From: Gymnopus androsaceus JB14
Lineage: Eukaryota; Basidiomycota; Agaricomycetes; Agaricales; Omphalotaceae
DNA length: 64,000 nucleotides
Reading direction: 5' to 3'
Assembly (NCBI GenBank): GCA_009733575.1
Contig: ML769622.1
Span: 41,378 to 105,377 of the forward strand
The position numbers were made by a program, and so were the translations under genes. Below are positions 43,269 through 54,991 of the stretch, piece after piece (the stretch's first letter is position 1; the number at the start of each line of letters is the position of its first letter). The notes under the pieces are model-generated. The model searched no databases. It was given only the letters and a program-made list of their open reading frames with translations, and was not told where the DNA came from.

Positions 43269-44650
43269 ATGCCCGGATATTGCTTGGAATACGCGTCGAC
43301 TAGTCGTGCCAAATGTAAAGGTACACATGGCTACACTAAAATGTTCTCACTTTTCTGACTACTACTAGGTCGCAAGCCATGTGGTGGTATGTTCTCCGAT
43401 ACACTTTTCTTCTTCTTATTTTTCTTTGCTTTGAAGGTACAGTTATCCACCAAGGCAGTCTCCGTCTCGGTTGCACGGTCGAATTTAACGGCAAAGAATG
43501 CTTGTAAGGGCAATCTCATTGTATGACATCTGCTCATCATCGTGATCGCATTGTGCTTAGTGCTTGGCGTCATTGGGGTTGTACTACCACAAAAGTTATT
43601 GCAAACATGAAAGCACAATTTCCCGATGCTTCTGATGTCGATGGATTTGAGGAATTGAGGGCCGGGGATCAAGCAAAAATCATTCAAGTGAGCCCTTCAC
43701 TGATTCTGGTTTTTTTTTTTCATTCAGCTCATCCTATACATAAACACAGGCCTGGAAAGATGGTCGCGTCGCCGACGAAGATAGCGTAAGCAAATCTTTC
43801 TTCAAACCGCCATCTTTTTCTAACCCAAGCCTAGATTGTCAGTCGTTCGAATGTTGAAGGAATGAATCCATGGTCTGGAGAGAAAGAGAAATCCTCGGGA
43901 GAGATACCGTCCAGGAATTTGAGGAAGAGAAACATGAACAAAAGTTGTGAGTGCCTGGAACTTACTAGGCTGATTCGCCAGGTGCTGATTGACCATGAAC
44001 ATAGACATTGACTCGGACTCTGACATCGAATACGCCTCAAGTGAGAACCTCTCAGACACTGGCATCATAGTATTCAAAACTCCTTGGCCTGCTCGCGCCG
44101 GCCCTTCAGGAATGAATCCGCAGTCTGGGGATAAAAGAAAACGACAATCACCTGGACCGTCCTCAGCAGAAACATCATTGAAAAAGGCGAAACCCTGTGA
44201 GTGTCCAGAACCTTTGGTTGATACAATGCTCCGCTAAGCTTCCACTGCAGTAGACTCGGACTCTGAACTAGATGAAGTTGATGAGCTGATTGCTGACAAT
44301 CGCCCTCCAGTTAAGATTAATGCCAGGTCTATTGCTTTGCATTCTTCTGCGAATGCTGTCCGCAATGTAGGTTCTGTCAGCAGTTTTTTTTGGTCATTTT
44401 CATGCATGCTTAATTCTCTTTTAATTTTCCAGCAAGAGCTTGAAGATCTTGAGAAGCAAAACAGAGATCTAGATGTCCAACTAAAGGCTGCGAAAGAGGA
44501 AGAGGTCAGTTGTCTTCACGTCTCGAATGTTCCAGTGACAACTTTCACTTCATTTTATAAATTCTACAGGCTCGCCTCAGAAAGATGACAAAATTGCAAA
44601 GGGAAATCAAAGCAAAGCAGGGCGAGCTGGAAAAGTTGAAAAATTCTAAT
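43269..44650 (+). CDS. PARP-type zinc finger coiled-coil protein, copy 2 (best preserved)
   Basis: Ten exons join in frame: 43269-43320, 43369-43386, 43437-43503, 43561-43687, 43750-43785, 43835-43946, 44005-44196, 44251-44366, 44433-44504, 44570-44650 (873 nt, 290 aa). The start at 43269 is chosen because copy 3 begins at the same point; 43251 is an in-frame alternative. Residues 1-110 form a PARP-type (PF00645-like) nick-sensing finger: YCLEYASTSRAKC, KPCGGTVIHQGSLRLGC, WRHWGC, DGFEELRAGDQAKIIQAW. Two similar exons follow (MNPWSGEKEKSSGE and MNPQSGDKRKRQSPGP), an acidic stretch (DSDSELDEVDELIA) and a C-terminal coiled coil (QELEDLEKQNRDLDVQLKAA, LRKMTKLQREIKAKQGELEK). One extra A (six instead of five at 44639-44644) ends it early at EKLKKF. 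Likely nuclear and DNA-binding; no catalytic PARP domain. Confidence 0.8.
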
Positions 44651-44981
44651 GAGTCTTTGAAGAGGCGACTCGGTGAAAATCGGGAACATTCATCATAATC
44701 TTCGATTCGGAATCTTGTTTGCATTGCTTCATTGTATCAATATATATAAGCCGCTGTAGCTACTACCTGTCTATCTACAATCATCGATTACTGTAATTGT
44801 TGCTCAGACGCCCAACGATGCGAGCCAAACTTGAAGAGTATGTTGGATGCTGTATCGATGTTGTCTCTCAGCTCCAGTACTAATGATGAAGATCCCCCCT
44901 CGAGAGCGGCGCGCGAAAGCAGACAGAAACGTTCGCAAGGGGCAATAGGAGGCGCTCACTGGTCCGATCTCTCCACCTCCC

Positions 44982-46814
44982 ATGACTACAGTCTTCCCTC
45001 AAGCCTTCCTTGCTCATTCACAAGATTTACAAGATCGCATAGATTCGGCCTTCTACTCTGTTGCCTACTCTGTTGCTGCACCTGCTCCTTCAGTCGATAC
45101 CGAGCCTCTGATAAAAAAACAAAAACTCATCAATGATCCGAGTCATGACGGTCAAACTTCTCCTACTGAAAGTGAATTTCTTCTTTTCTCCGAGGAGATT
45201 CATCAGACTTACCGATAAAGCAAGATTTACGAATTTCTATCTCCTCCATCCCCCGAGCTCTCCAAAAACTCGACGCACTGCCATACGATGATGAGTTTTT
45301 GACTAGATTTTATCAGGAATTGGGTTTGGAAATATTCGGTGGTTATACTCAACACACTCAGTGGCGTGAAACATGTGCGATTTTTGTGGAGAAGCAGTCG
45401 CGCAGAATTTGGGAGGTGGTAAAGCAGGAATCAAGTTACGCAGTGGAAGAAGAGGTTCAACCTGATCTAGATGAACAATTGAGGGATAATGCGAATGAGC
45501 TACTTCAAACAAGGGATAAGAAAACTTTGCCTCCTCTTCCTGCTTTGGACACTCTGAGCATCACTGATCTTGTCGCTGTTGCAAAAACATACATCAGCGA
45601 ATACCCATACGACAAGGAATGCACGCGTTACTGGCCGTCGAAACTCATGCCCTCGGGGAATCCCTCTGTACCAACGGATCAGACGAAAGCGTTTTCGGCT
45701 CACACTAAAGGCATTCGTTGATTTCCCCTGCAACGACCTCCGAGTACTTGATAGCAAGATTGATCCAGAGAATGCACAACAACAGTTCGTCCTGGGAGAG
45801 ATCCTGGCACAAGGGCACGACCTGGAGAGCATCGGTTCAAAGCATTTTGTTGGGCTTTGCTCGAGCAATGTATGTCTGTTGCTATCATATATACATTTGC
45901 TGAATTTTCTGTACTAGTAGTACGTCCGGAAACAACCCCCTCAGCATCGTATACACGTAGCATTAGTGGTGAACAGAAAGATCCAACAGTCCATGATTTG
46001 GTCAGCTTCTATTTTGGCTGAACATGATTCGATCCTCATCTACTGATTCTTTCCAGGTGCTCATGAGGGATAACTACCGGTGTCTCATGTCTGGGACGAT
46101 GAGTGATACCTCCAAGCATTGACAATGTATGCGCCTGGATCCTGAAGACGATGCCATGCAAGACATTACAGGTCCATTACAGGTAGCCTACGGGATGCCT
46201 CCTGGACTTCCGGAGACGGTATAGTTTGCTATTCCTTTATCATCCTCGACGGAGAAGCTCACGGTTCACTTGCAGGCTTGGAGTATGCTTGAGGCAATAA
46301 CAGGCATGTCTTTTGAGAGTTGGAAAGCGGATTGCCCCGAGAATGCTCTTGTTGTATTGTCCAGCCTCCATGTCTTCCTTGGAAAGTTCAAGCTGTATTT
46401 TGAACTTGACAAGGATGTGCGTCCCTGTAATTTCTATTTTATCTCTTTGATCCTGAAGTTGCATGATACAGAAATGTTTCATTGTTCGTGGTCGGATGTC
46501 TCCTTACAAAGCCAACCCAATCACGTCATTGCGTGGTCTTGCTTCTGCGTACTACTTAACATCCACCTGCAACAAGGAAGGGGTTCTCCTTAATCAACCT
46601 CTGTACCTACCACCTCCTCTCCGCTCTGATCAGCCTCATGTACCTTTCCTGGATTTCAAGTTCTTCCATCTGCATCGACTGATTGGGGATGTTTTTTTTG
46701 AAGATGGCATCTGTTGACCCGGATGTACTTGAACCAGATGACGATGAGGAGGAGGAGGAGGAAGTTCTTAACAAGAAGAACATCTATAGGGTTCTGGACA
46801 AGCTTGACTGGTAA
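44982..46814 (+). pseudogene. HNH-like nuclease gene, copy 2
   Basis: Opens MTTVFPQAFLAHSQDLQDRI with PLIKKQKLINDPSHDGQTSP, then TAA; the next readable block is DDEFLTRFYQELGLEIFGGY to SITDLVAVAKTYISEYPYDK in another frame. Further exons: LTLKAFVDFPCNDLRVLDSK, VLMRDNYRCLMSGTMSDTSK with TGA, AWSMLEAITGMSFESWKADC, and RMSPYKANPITSLRGLASAY ending in the acidic tail and NIYRVLDKLDW-stop. M-R-D-N-Y-R-C matches the first part of the fungal HNH_2 box. An 8-T run near 46692 also shifts frame. It lies about 330 bp downstream of the PARP-finger gene, same strand. Confidence 0.6.
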
Positions 46815-46842
46815 AGTACCAAGGACTGAGATGGTCTTGAGC

Positions 46843-46945
46843 TTCGGTGGTGACTACAAGTTTAATGGAAAAGCTGGATATGTTGTTTTCTTTGGAGACA
46901 TGCTTCATAGGCCGTATGACACTGTATTCCGATCCAGTGTGACGC
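46843..46945 (+). pseudogene. Transketolase-like fragment behind HNH-like copy 2
   Basis: FGGDYKFNGKAGYVVFFGD and MLHRPYDTVF; the same fragment and the same 33-bp loss as at 36183-36275, so both descend from one event. Confidence 0.75.
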
Positions 46946-47780
46946 TGCCACAACCAGCATGAGTTCGATGGGATAATCCCAAAAAGGTTTCTGGTTGGTC
47001 CGAACCTGTCGTTTGAGTGTTGATAAGCTGAATCCGAGCTCAGCACATAGAGAGATTGATTGAGGAAAACTGATCAGAATTGCAAAGCGCTCGTAGCTAC
47101 TTAAGTACTGTAAGTAATAGGAGCAAATGTAACTATACCGATCAACTACCAAGTCCGGAGGACTTGTCAAGATTCATGCACAGCAGCATATGAAGCTCAA
47201 CAGCAGACAGGAGGGCTGGGTTCAACAATTGATTATTTAAATATATATATTTCTTGCGCTTTTGCCGTGCGGAGCAAGGGAAACCGAAGACTCAGAGCTA
47301 AGCATTGATCATGGCGGAGTCGTCTTGGCTTGTTGGAGTCGCGGTGGGTAGCTTGGGTTCGGGTTGGAGTAGGCATACATTCTATGGAGGTGTGCAAGGA
47401 ACGGTGAACATGCAAGTGCGAAACGGTAACGGAGTTGCTTAGAGGGGAGAGAGGAAGGAGATACGTTGACAATGCTGCTTACCTCTCGAAAGGTTCAATT
47501 CAATTCTTTTTGTTTGTATAATTGTACTTACTACTATATACCTGTTTGTATTCATATTCGACAATTCATTCTTAATTCATAGTTTATTGCACCCTTCTCT
47601 CTCGGAACTCTTCCAAGTAATAATAGTCGTTGTCTGCCCTACATTATTATAAGAACACACTAGATCTGAAGCGATTCTGAGTAGGAGGAGGGAAGAGAGA
47701 AGGCACTCGGGAAGGGGGACAAAGCAGACGGCATCAAGGTTCTGGAGACAATATCAGCAAGATAAAGTAAAAACCTCGGT
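46946..47780. other. Intergenic between HNH-like copy 2 and the secreted gene
   Basis: Duplicated at 36276-37080. No gene seen. Confidence 0.5.
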
Positions 47781-49183
47781 TCACATACCTTCTCCCACTA
47801 GGACAATGGGTTTTCTTTCGCTATGTCCTGATAAATAATTGTAATCGTACACTGATCCATAACGGAGTGGATGTGGTTCCTTTGTGTGATCTATACCTAC
47901 CAGACCATAACAAGGTAAGACTGGCGTGCACTTTTTCCCGCCGTGAAACTGAAAGTGAACCGCTGATTTCTTCTCGATAACCTTGAAAAGGAACTGATCC
48001 AGGTAGATAACTTTAGGCGACTGGGAGAATCCCAGGGCTGTGACCACCTTCTGTTGCTCCAACAACCATTTCACTAGGTTCCTGGCTATAGTATCCGCCA
48101 TTGGAACGACCTCGGGCCCTCCCTGCACAGGTTTTATGAAGGAGACTGATCCAGGATGGTCGGATGGAGTTCAAAAAAAGACTATAAAACGCGGACGCAC
48201 CCCTTGCCTCTGGCAGTGAAGTCCCAGTTTTGAAGATGGGAGCGCCAGTAACACCGGTACTTATCAGCACATACGGTGTCTTCTGAGGATCGGGATTCAG
48301 TTGAATGAGCCCATTACATGGCTTGTATAGTGTGCACTGTGTCCCGCCAAAGAGCTGAAAGCCGAGTGAAACTCCTAACGGAATGCCTTCGTAGGGAAAC
48401 TGATTAGAAAAAAAGATGGTTGGAGTTTGGTGGAACTCCAAGCTTGTCTTCAACTCCGGTAGGTTCGTAAACGCCCATTTAACCATGTTCTCGGCTTGAG
48501 CATGAGCGCCAGCGTTGAGCTTTTCCAATCCAGTAGCGACCTCCGGTTTCTTGGTGAAAGAAACTGCGTAGATAATGAGAGTAGGCCAAGGCAGAGAAAT
48601 ATGTATCGCTCACGCACCTCCTGTAAATGATAATGCATCTCCTTTAACGACAAAATTTCCTTTAGCGGGCCGGGCTATGATCCCATGAAGAGAACCGCCT
48701 GAATCTTTTCTGACGAATCCAAGGCATGCCCTTTGCTTTTTACATGCGCCAAGACCCCCCAATGCGCCAAGACCCGCCAACTCGAAGTAGACTGGCGAGC
48801 CCTCCACAATTTTTTGATAGGAATCGTCATACGCAAAAAACTGCCATTCTATTGTGTCCGTTGGGCGGCCCAGCTCATTCAATGTCAACTCTTTGAGCAT
48901 TGACTGGACTTGTTCCGGTACGTTGCTAGCTGGCGTAGCTGTTCTAGGGTGCGAGGTCCGATCCAGAGGGCTGGCTTGTTCCAAGAAAGTGCATATAATT
49001 GTAAAGCCAGCGCGTACTTCTAGTCTACTGTCAGCCTGACAGATAATAGCAGATGATATGCAAAAGATTGGTTCAGTTAAATATGAATTTGAGTACAAAC
49101 GAGAGACTTACATGCAGAGGTACCGCACACACAACAGAGACAAGACTGAGGATGAGGATAAGGAATGTCGATTTAGAATGCAT
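47781..49183 (-). CDS. Secreted protein with three tandem diverged domains
   Basis: Four exons on minus: 49112-49183, 48618-49035, 48201-48563, 47781-48118 (1191 nt, 396 aa). Starts MHSKSTFLILILSLVSVVCA, a clear signal peptide. Three repeats of about 95 residues follow: (1) QSMLKELTLNELG.., EWQFFAYDDSYQKIVEGSPV, CKKQRACLGFVRKD; (2) ENMVKWAFTNLPELKTSLEF, TIFFSNQFPYEG, FQLFGGTQCTLYKPCNGLI; (3) RNLVKWLLEQQKVVTALGFS, VIYLDQFLFKVIEKKSAVHF, FHGGKKCTPVLPCYGLVGID. Repeats 2 and 3 share an ENMVKW/RNLVKW start, F..GG-x-x-C-T and PC-x-GL. I do not recognise the family. No membrane span after the signal peptide, so probably extracellular. All junctions are in frame. Its 3' end is duplicated at 37080-37195. 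Confidence 0.75.
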
Positions 49184-50099
49184 ATGTCGCGTGAATTGCG
49201 GTAAAAAATCGAAAGAGGCAGAATCAGGATTTTACTAGCAGTAAAATCGAGTCGGTAGCTGGACCAGCAGCTGAGGGACTTTCTTCTGCGGATCGCTTTA
49301 TGTATAGAATGATAATCATCATCCGTCCTACGCATAGGAAGGCAGGAAGGCAGGAAATTTTCGATTACACGGCATGGTAAATGAGTCTGACTGTTCTCAG
49401 GACTGCTTCCAGCTGGCTTGGAGTACAGTACATAAAGTCGTGGACTTGGAAGGAATGAAGAAAGTGGGCACGGTCGTCAAGTTTTCCATCCAACGGCGTA
49501 TTTTCGTAGCTTGGAGAATAGTGCTTGAGTGCAGTTTTATGCGCTGAGGGGATGAAGGAAGCTCGACGGCAAGGAGGCATTTGGGACGAATCATGTATTA
49601 CTATAACGAGACTTGGAGACTGCTATACTTGATACATTGGCATAACATGGCTAATGGCTGATGGTCAGGATCAGAGATACTGACAGCACACGTGCGCTTA
49701 TCTCTCTCTTGCTATGAGTCATTCCGGATTCAAAATCAGACGCAACTCAACTACCACAGTGACTGAGAGAAAGTCGCATCTACTGCTACTGGAGTCGGAT
49801 AATTTCGAGATGATTAGGGTGGCTTTGTATTCTATTAGCAAGGTACCAGTCGAGTGTCTATTTTTCTTTCTTTTCCGAGTCCACCGAGGTCCTTGTTACG
49901 CGACGTATGGCCTACGTCATTCGTTTCTATTTATTTTATGTTTTTGCCTGGTCCTTGCCGAATTCGGAGTGCTTCGTGGTTTCCTTCCTCTTTCCAAGCT
50001 TCAATATTGAAGCTTGGAATCATTGTATCTGCGTTCTCGCGTTCTTGCACATTCCATTCTTCCTTGCATTCTCGTCCGACCAACTCCGCCAATGTCCCT
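49184..50099. other. Intergenic and left flank of module copy 3
   Basis: Promoter side of the secreted gene, then sequence homologous to 41560-42370. Short open frames only; no supported gene. Confidence 0.4.
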
Positions 50100-50590
50100 T
50101 GTGCCAAGCTTTTAGCCTAGCACGGCGCCCGTTGATCTACCGCTTCCTCTTCGAACTCCACTACGGATATACCAGGCTCAACGACCAGGAATACAACCTC
50201 GACGACTTCCTTAGTAGCGAGTCTTCCCCACTGACACGAGTTCATTGAAACTAGAGTGCTTGCTGGCTCTGCTAGCAGCTAGTCAAGCTTCCGAGTATTC
50301 GTGCACAAGCACAGGGACGGTTGCGGCTAGTTCTGAGGTGAGTGGCGAGCTACTTCCCTTCATGCTTCTCCTCAAGGCTAATGTGTGACGCCTGTGTAGG
50401 AACTCCAGCATCATTCATATCTAACTGGGAGGCTACGTTCGTCATCGGGATTAGGACGTCTTCAAGTTATTGGTGCTGCTTCCTCCTTATAAAACCCATT
50501 CAATTCCTCCTCTTTGAAGTCATTCGACCTCCCACTGGTGCTACTGCACAAGTACCGTACACAATAGAATCGCTATTCAGTATCAGCAGT
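50100..50590 (-). pseudogene. Gene X, copy 2 (decayed)
   Basis: The minus strand aligns to 58010-58589 (MLILNSDSIVYGT-like start, then VAPVGG and DVLIPMTNVASQLDMNDAG) with several stops and indels. Unknown function. Confidence 0.4.
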
Positions 50591-51302
50591 AAGCGAGAGT
50601 TTGCAGGATGTTGCTTCGAGGTGCGTACTGCGTCACGTCTCTTCCACTTCCCTTCTGCCCTCACTTGGTCCGCCGAGTCTCATCGCGTCCTTTTGTCTCC
50701 ATTCTATTCGTTCCCTCCGTTATATTTGTTTTTCCCTTCGTTCCGAGCCAACCCCCACTTCCTCGTACTCGTAGCGTAACGGCGTGTCTTTCTTTCTTCC
50801 GAATTCCTTTTCGTCGGCGTTGGTTTGGTCGCAGGAACGTGCAAGTGGAAACGGAAGGGAAAAGAGAGGAACTGCGCGGATTTGCGAGGAGAGCCTTATG
50901 AGTGGGAGGAAGAGAGTCGCTGCTTACCTCAAAAGTTCAAATCACTCCTGCATTTTATCTCAAGCTCGTTTCGTTGAGCTTGTACTTTTGTACTTGTATC
51001 TATACCACTTTTCCTTAGTGAACAGTGATTATTAAACAGTCATTGTCAAGAGTCTTGGGGTCCTACACTATACGATACGCACCTTATTCTAAACCTCGTG
51101 TTCCTATCGCCAGCGAATCCACGCTTGTACTGACTTTACACGAGCTATTCTCATTCGAAGTTCTTGTTTTCCGGATTGTTCTTGACTCCCTGCGAGTCGT
51201 AATCCTAGCTGTACTCTATGATCCATTGGAGTGTTATCTTTCCGAGAATCGAAGCCATTGTAAACAGGATCGGCGCGTCGGATTAAGCGCTCTGTGCAGC
51301 TC

Positions 51303-51308
51303 ACGCGT
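51303..51308 (+). promoter_or_regulatory. MCB-like box upstream of PARP-finger copy 3
   Basis: ACGCGT within CTCACGCGTCAC, 60 bp before the start codon; a TTAAGCGCT motif lies at 51283. Confidence 0.45.
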
Positions 51309-51367
51309 CACAAATTAATTACAATTCCTTCTTTCTTCCCCCCATCTTGACTCTGAGACTTATAACA

Positions 51368-52898
51368 ATGCCAGGATATCGCTTTGAATATGCGCCAACT
51401 AGTCGTGTCAAATGCAAAGGTATTTAGTATGACTACACTACAAGCTTCTCACTTTTCTGACTATTTGGTTGTCCTGTAGGCCCCAAGCCGTGTGCTGGTA
51501 CGCTGACCGTTAGTCCTTGTGATTGATCTCACTCTAGCTATTTTTTTTGCTTCGAAGGTACAATCATCCAAATAGGTAGTCTTCGTCTCGGTTGCACTGT
51601 CGAGTTTAATGGCAGGGCAAGCTTGTCAGCGCCGTCTTTCTCTTCTCTTTAGCTGTCATCCATTCATACTTGTCTTATGCTTAGTGCTTGGCGTCATTGG
51701 GGCTGCGTTACCACAAATCTTATCTCAAACATAAAAGGCCCATTTCCCGACGCTTCCGATGTTGATGGATTTGAGGAATTGAAGGTCGAGGATCAAGCAA
51801 AAATCATTCAAGTGAGCATGGCCACTTCTTTGCCAATTCTTTTTTTTCTCTATCAACTCACTCCATAAACACAGGCTTGGAAAGATGGTCATGTCGCTGA
51901 TGAGGACAGCGTAAGTAATCTTTCTTTGAACCGCCATCTTTCTCTAACCCGACCTAGAATGATCAGTCGTTCGATTTTTAGAGGAATGAAGGCAGTGGTC
52001 TGGAGAGAAAGAGAAACCCTTGGGAGAGATGCCTTCCAGGAATTTGAGGAAGAGAAACATGAACAAAAGTTGTGAGTGCCCGGAACTTACAGAGGCTGAT
52101 TCACCAGGTGCTCATTGACCATGATTCATGAACATAGACATTGACTCGAACTCTGATATTGAACACCCCTCGAGTGATAATCTCTCAGACGCCGGCCATT
52201 CAGGAATGAGTAATTGAACAATACAATCTTATGCTATAATATTTTCCTTTCTTCACCTCATCCTATCCACCTCCCATCCATTTCTAAACCTGCCTTAACC
52301 TTCCCTTCCATCCCTTCCCCATCTCCTCCCTCTCCTCCTTCTCCCTTCTCCCTGGTTAGAATCTGCTTCAGTGGGTTCATTCTGAATACAACATCATTGA
52401 AAAAGACAAAACATTGTGAGTGTCCAGAACTTTGTTTGATACAAGACTCCATAACCTTCCACTGTGGTAGACTCGGACTCTGAACTAGATGAAGTTGATG
52501 AGCTGATTGCTGTCGATTGTCCTCCAGCTAAGATTAACACCAGGTCTATTGCTTTGCATTCTTCTGCAAATGCTGTCCACGATATAGGTTCTGTCAGCAG
52601 TTTTTTTGTCATTTTCATGCATGCTTAATTCTCTTTTAATTTTCCAGCAAGAGCTAGAAGATCTTGAGAAGCAGAACAGAGATCTAGATGTCCAACTAAA
52701 GGCTGCGAAAGAGGAAGAGGTCAGTTGTTGTCAAGTTCACATCTCGAATGTTCTGGTTGACAGCTTCACTTCATCTTATAAATTCTACAGGCTCACCTCA
52801 GAAAGATGACAGAATTGCAAAGGGAAATCAAAGCAAAGCAGGGCGAGCTGGAAAAGTTGAAAAATTCTAATGAGTCTTTGAAGAGGCTGACTCGGTGA
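51368..52898 (+). pseudogene. PARP-type zinc finger coiled-coil protein, copy 3
   Basis: The zinc-finger exons are open: MPGYRFEYAPTSRVKC, KPCAGTIIQIGSLRLGC, AWRHWGCVTTNLISN, DGFEELKVEDQAKIIQAW, with introns as in copy 2. Beyond AWKDGHVADEDS the next exon starts out of frame (TAG within the region matching SRSNVEGM). In the seventh exon, sequence after SDAGHSG is replaced by a C/T-rich stretch (about 52208-52390). The coiled-coil exons (QELEDLEKQNRDLDVQLKAA; LRKMTELQREIKAKQGELEK) are intact to TGA 52896-52898 and retain NSNESLKRLTR, showing the C-terminus that copy 2 lost. Could still encode the isolated finger. Confidence 0.65.
52208..52390. repeat. C/T-rich replacement segment in PARP-finger copy 3
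   Basis: Runs of CCTCCC/CTTCTCC interrupt an exon that is continuous in copy 2 (44100-44165). Origin unknown. Confidence 0.5.
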
Positions 52899-52984
52899 AA
52901 ATCGGGAACATTCATCATGATCTTCGATTCGGAATCTTGTTTGCATGTATGTATATAAGCTGTAAGCGTTAACTGTGTATTCGA

Positions 52985-53958
52985 TTACTATGGATAAACG
53001 GAGACAAAAATGTTCGCAAAGGGCGATAGGAGGTGTTCACTGGTTTGATCTTTTCAACTCCCATGTCTCAAGGTTTCCTGACTTCTTACAACGTCGCATA
53101 GACGCTGCTTTCTACCCTTTGGGACGCCATACACTTGGCGTGAAGTGTGTGCGGTTTTTATGGAGACAGTCATGCAGAATGCAGGCCCGCGAATCAAGTG
53201 ATACAGCGGAAGAAGAGGTTCAACCTAATCTGAATAAAACAATTGAGGGATATTTTGAACGAGCAGCTTCATGCAAGGGATAAGAAACCTTTGCCGTCTC
53301 TTCCTGCTTTGGACAGTTTGAGCATCACTGATCTCGTCGCCGTTACGAAAAACATGTATCAGTGAATATCCATACGACGAGCGAATTTACGGGTTACTGG
53401 CCATCGAAACTCATGCCCTCAGGGAGTCCCTCTATACCTACGGAGTAGGAACGAAAGCGTTTTAAGGCTTTCATTGATCCCCCCCGCAACGACCTCCGAG
53501 TACTCGATGGAGGAGAAGGCGCAACGGCAGTTCGTCCTGGAAGAGATCCTCGCACAACGGCACCACCTGGAGAGCGTTAGTTCAAAACATTGGGCTTTGG
53601 TCGAGCAGTGTAAATATGTCTGCTATGTATAATCACTGACTTTCTGTACTACTGGTACGTCCAGAAACATCCACCCCTTCAACTTCAGAAACACCTGCAA
53701 GCGGTGAAGAGAGAGATCCAACAATCCATAATTTTGTGAGCTTCTGTTTCGGTCAGGCATGGTTCGATCTTCATCTGATGTTTCTTTTCAGGTGTTCATG
53801 AGGGATAATTACCGTTGTCTCATGTCTGGGCTAATGACTGAGAACCCCAAATATCAGAAATGCACGCGGCCTGATTTTAAGAGCGGCATCGTGCGACGAA
53901 TTACGGGTCAGTTACAGGTAATTCACGGGATGCGTCCTGAACTTCCGGAGACGGTATA
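52985..53958 (+). pseudogene. HNH-like gene, copy 3 (3'-truncated)
   Basis: Segments match the other copies: SLSITDLVAVTK-like, LKAFIDPPRNDLRVLDG-like, QRQFVLEEILAQRHHLES, and the exon VFMRDNYRCLMSGLMTENPK ending GMRPELPETV-stop at 53958. The following exons (SMLEAITGM.. onward) are missing; unrelated sequence begins at about 53965. Frames are broken upstream of the HNH exon. Confidence 0.55.
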
Positions 53959-54059
53959 GTTTATTCCTTTATCGTTCTCGGGGCCTCCTGTATTGGAGGA
54001 AAGTATCTGAAGTTTGATCTTAGTATCTTATCCCACAGTGAGATCGGCGCGCGGCGTAA

Positions 54060-54756
54060 TTTCAATTTGAGTTTCTTTCTTCAAACGCCGCCACCATAAT
54101 GCTCTTTCTCCAGTCTGGAATACGTATTAGTCGTTCAACTAGTCAAGGAATGAATCGGTTTGTGCTCAGGTTTGCCACGCGTAACCTCAGTCACAGTTGG
54201 TTTCACGAGCGCTCTCTTGTTTCAAAAGCTACTACTCGTTAATCTCCTATACATATAGGGTCTACCGCACCTTTTCTTGTCGGCTTTTTACGATCTGGTT
54301 CTCCGTCCTCCGAGTCGGCAGAGACAACGTCCAGGAAGGAAAATGCGAGTAAGTTCCCAGAACTTGGGTTAATCCGTGAAGCTCTCATTAACGTAGGGGT
54401 CAACTCCTCAGACAACATCAACAACTTGAATGAAAAGGATACAGTTCGCGATGTGGGTTCCATCGACAGTTAACTGTGATTCTCCTTTATAATAATTTTA
54501 CAGCAAGAGCTTGAAGATCTTCAGAAGGAAAGCAGAGATCTAGATACCAAACTTCAGGCTGCTCAAGAGGAAGTGGTCAGTTGTCTTCAAGTTCAAAGAA
54601 CGTTACAGTTTTCATCTCATTTAAAAAACTCATTAGGATCACTTCAGAGAGATAATTAATGTGAAAAGGGAAATCAAGGCAAAACAGGAAAAGCTGCATG
54701 AGCAGAAGGGTCTTATTATGTATTTGAAGCGGAATGCATATGCTGAAAAATCATAA
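54060..54756 (+). pseudogene. PARP-finger gene, copy 4 (5'-truncated)
   Basis: Lacks the zinc finger. Readable parts: STAPFLVGFLRSGSPSSESA, ETTSRKENASKFPELGLIRE, QELEDLQKESRDLDTKLQAA and the last exon with VKREIKAKQEKLHEQKGLI to TAA 54754-54756. The coiled coil is the most conserved part. Confidence 0.55.
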
Positions 54757-54991
54757 TGTTGGATTCGAAACTTGTTGACATACCATTTTGATACCAGTTT
54801 TACTACGAGTTCATCCCTCAGATACTAACAAAATCTATCGATAAGCACTGATATCAAGTACTGTAAGTACACACGATGCTAGCCAAATTTGATGAGTTTC
54901 TGTATTCTGCGTTGGATGCAGTATCGATCCAATACGAGTGATGAAGAACCATGATTTTAAGTATGGCAAAGAAGTTTATAATGATATACCA

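Noticed and set aside
43269..44650. Poly(ADP-ribose) polymerase enzyme
   Set aside because: Only the PARP-type zinc finger is present; no WGR, regulatory or catalytic domain follows.
50342..51318. Hydrophobic plus-strand frames (possible membrane proteins)
   Set aside because: They lie in the promoter interval between gene X and the PARP-finger gene, are pyrimidine-rich and are not conserved in frame at 58254-59094.
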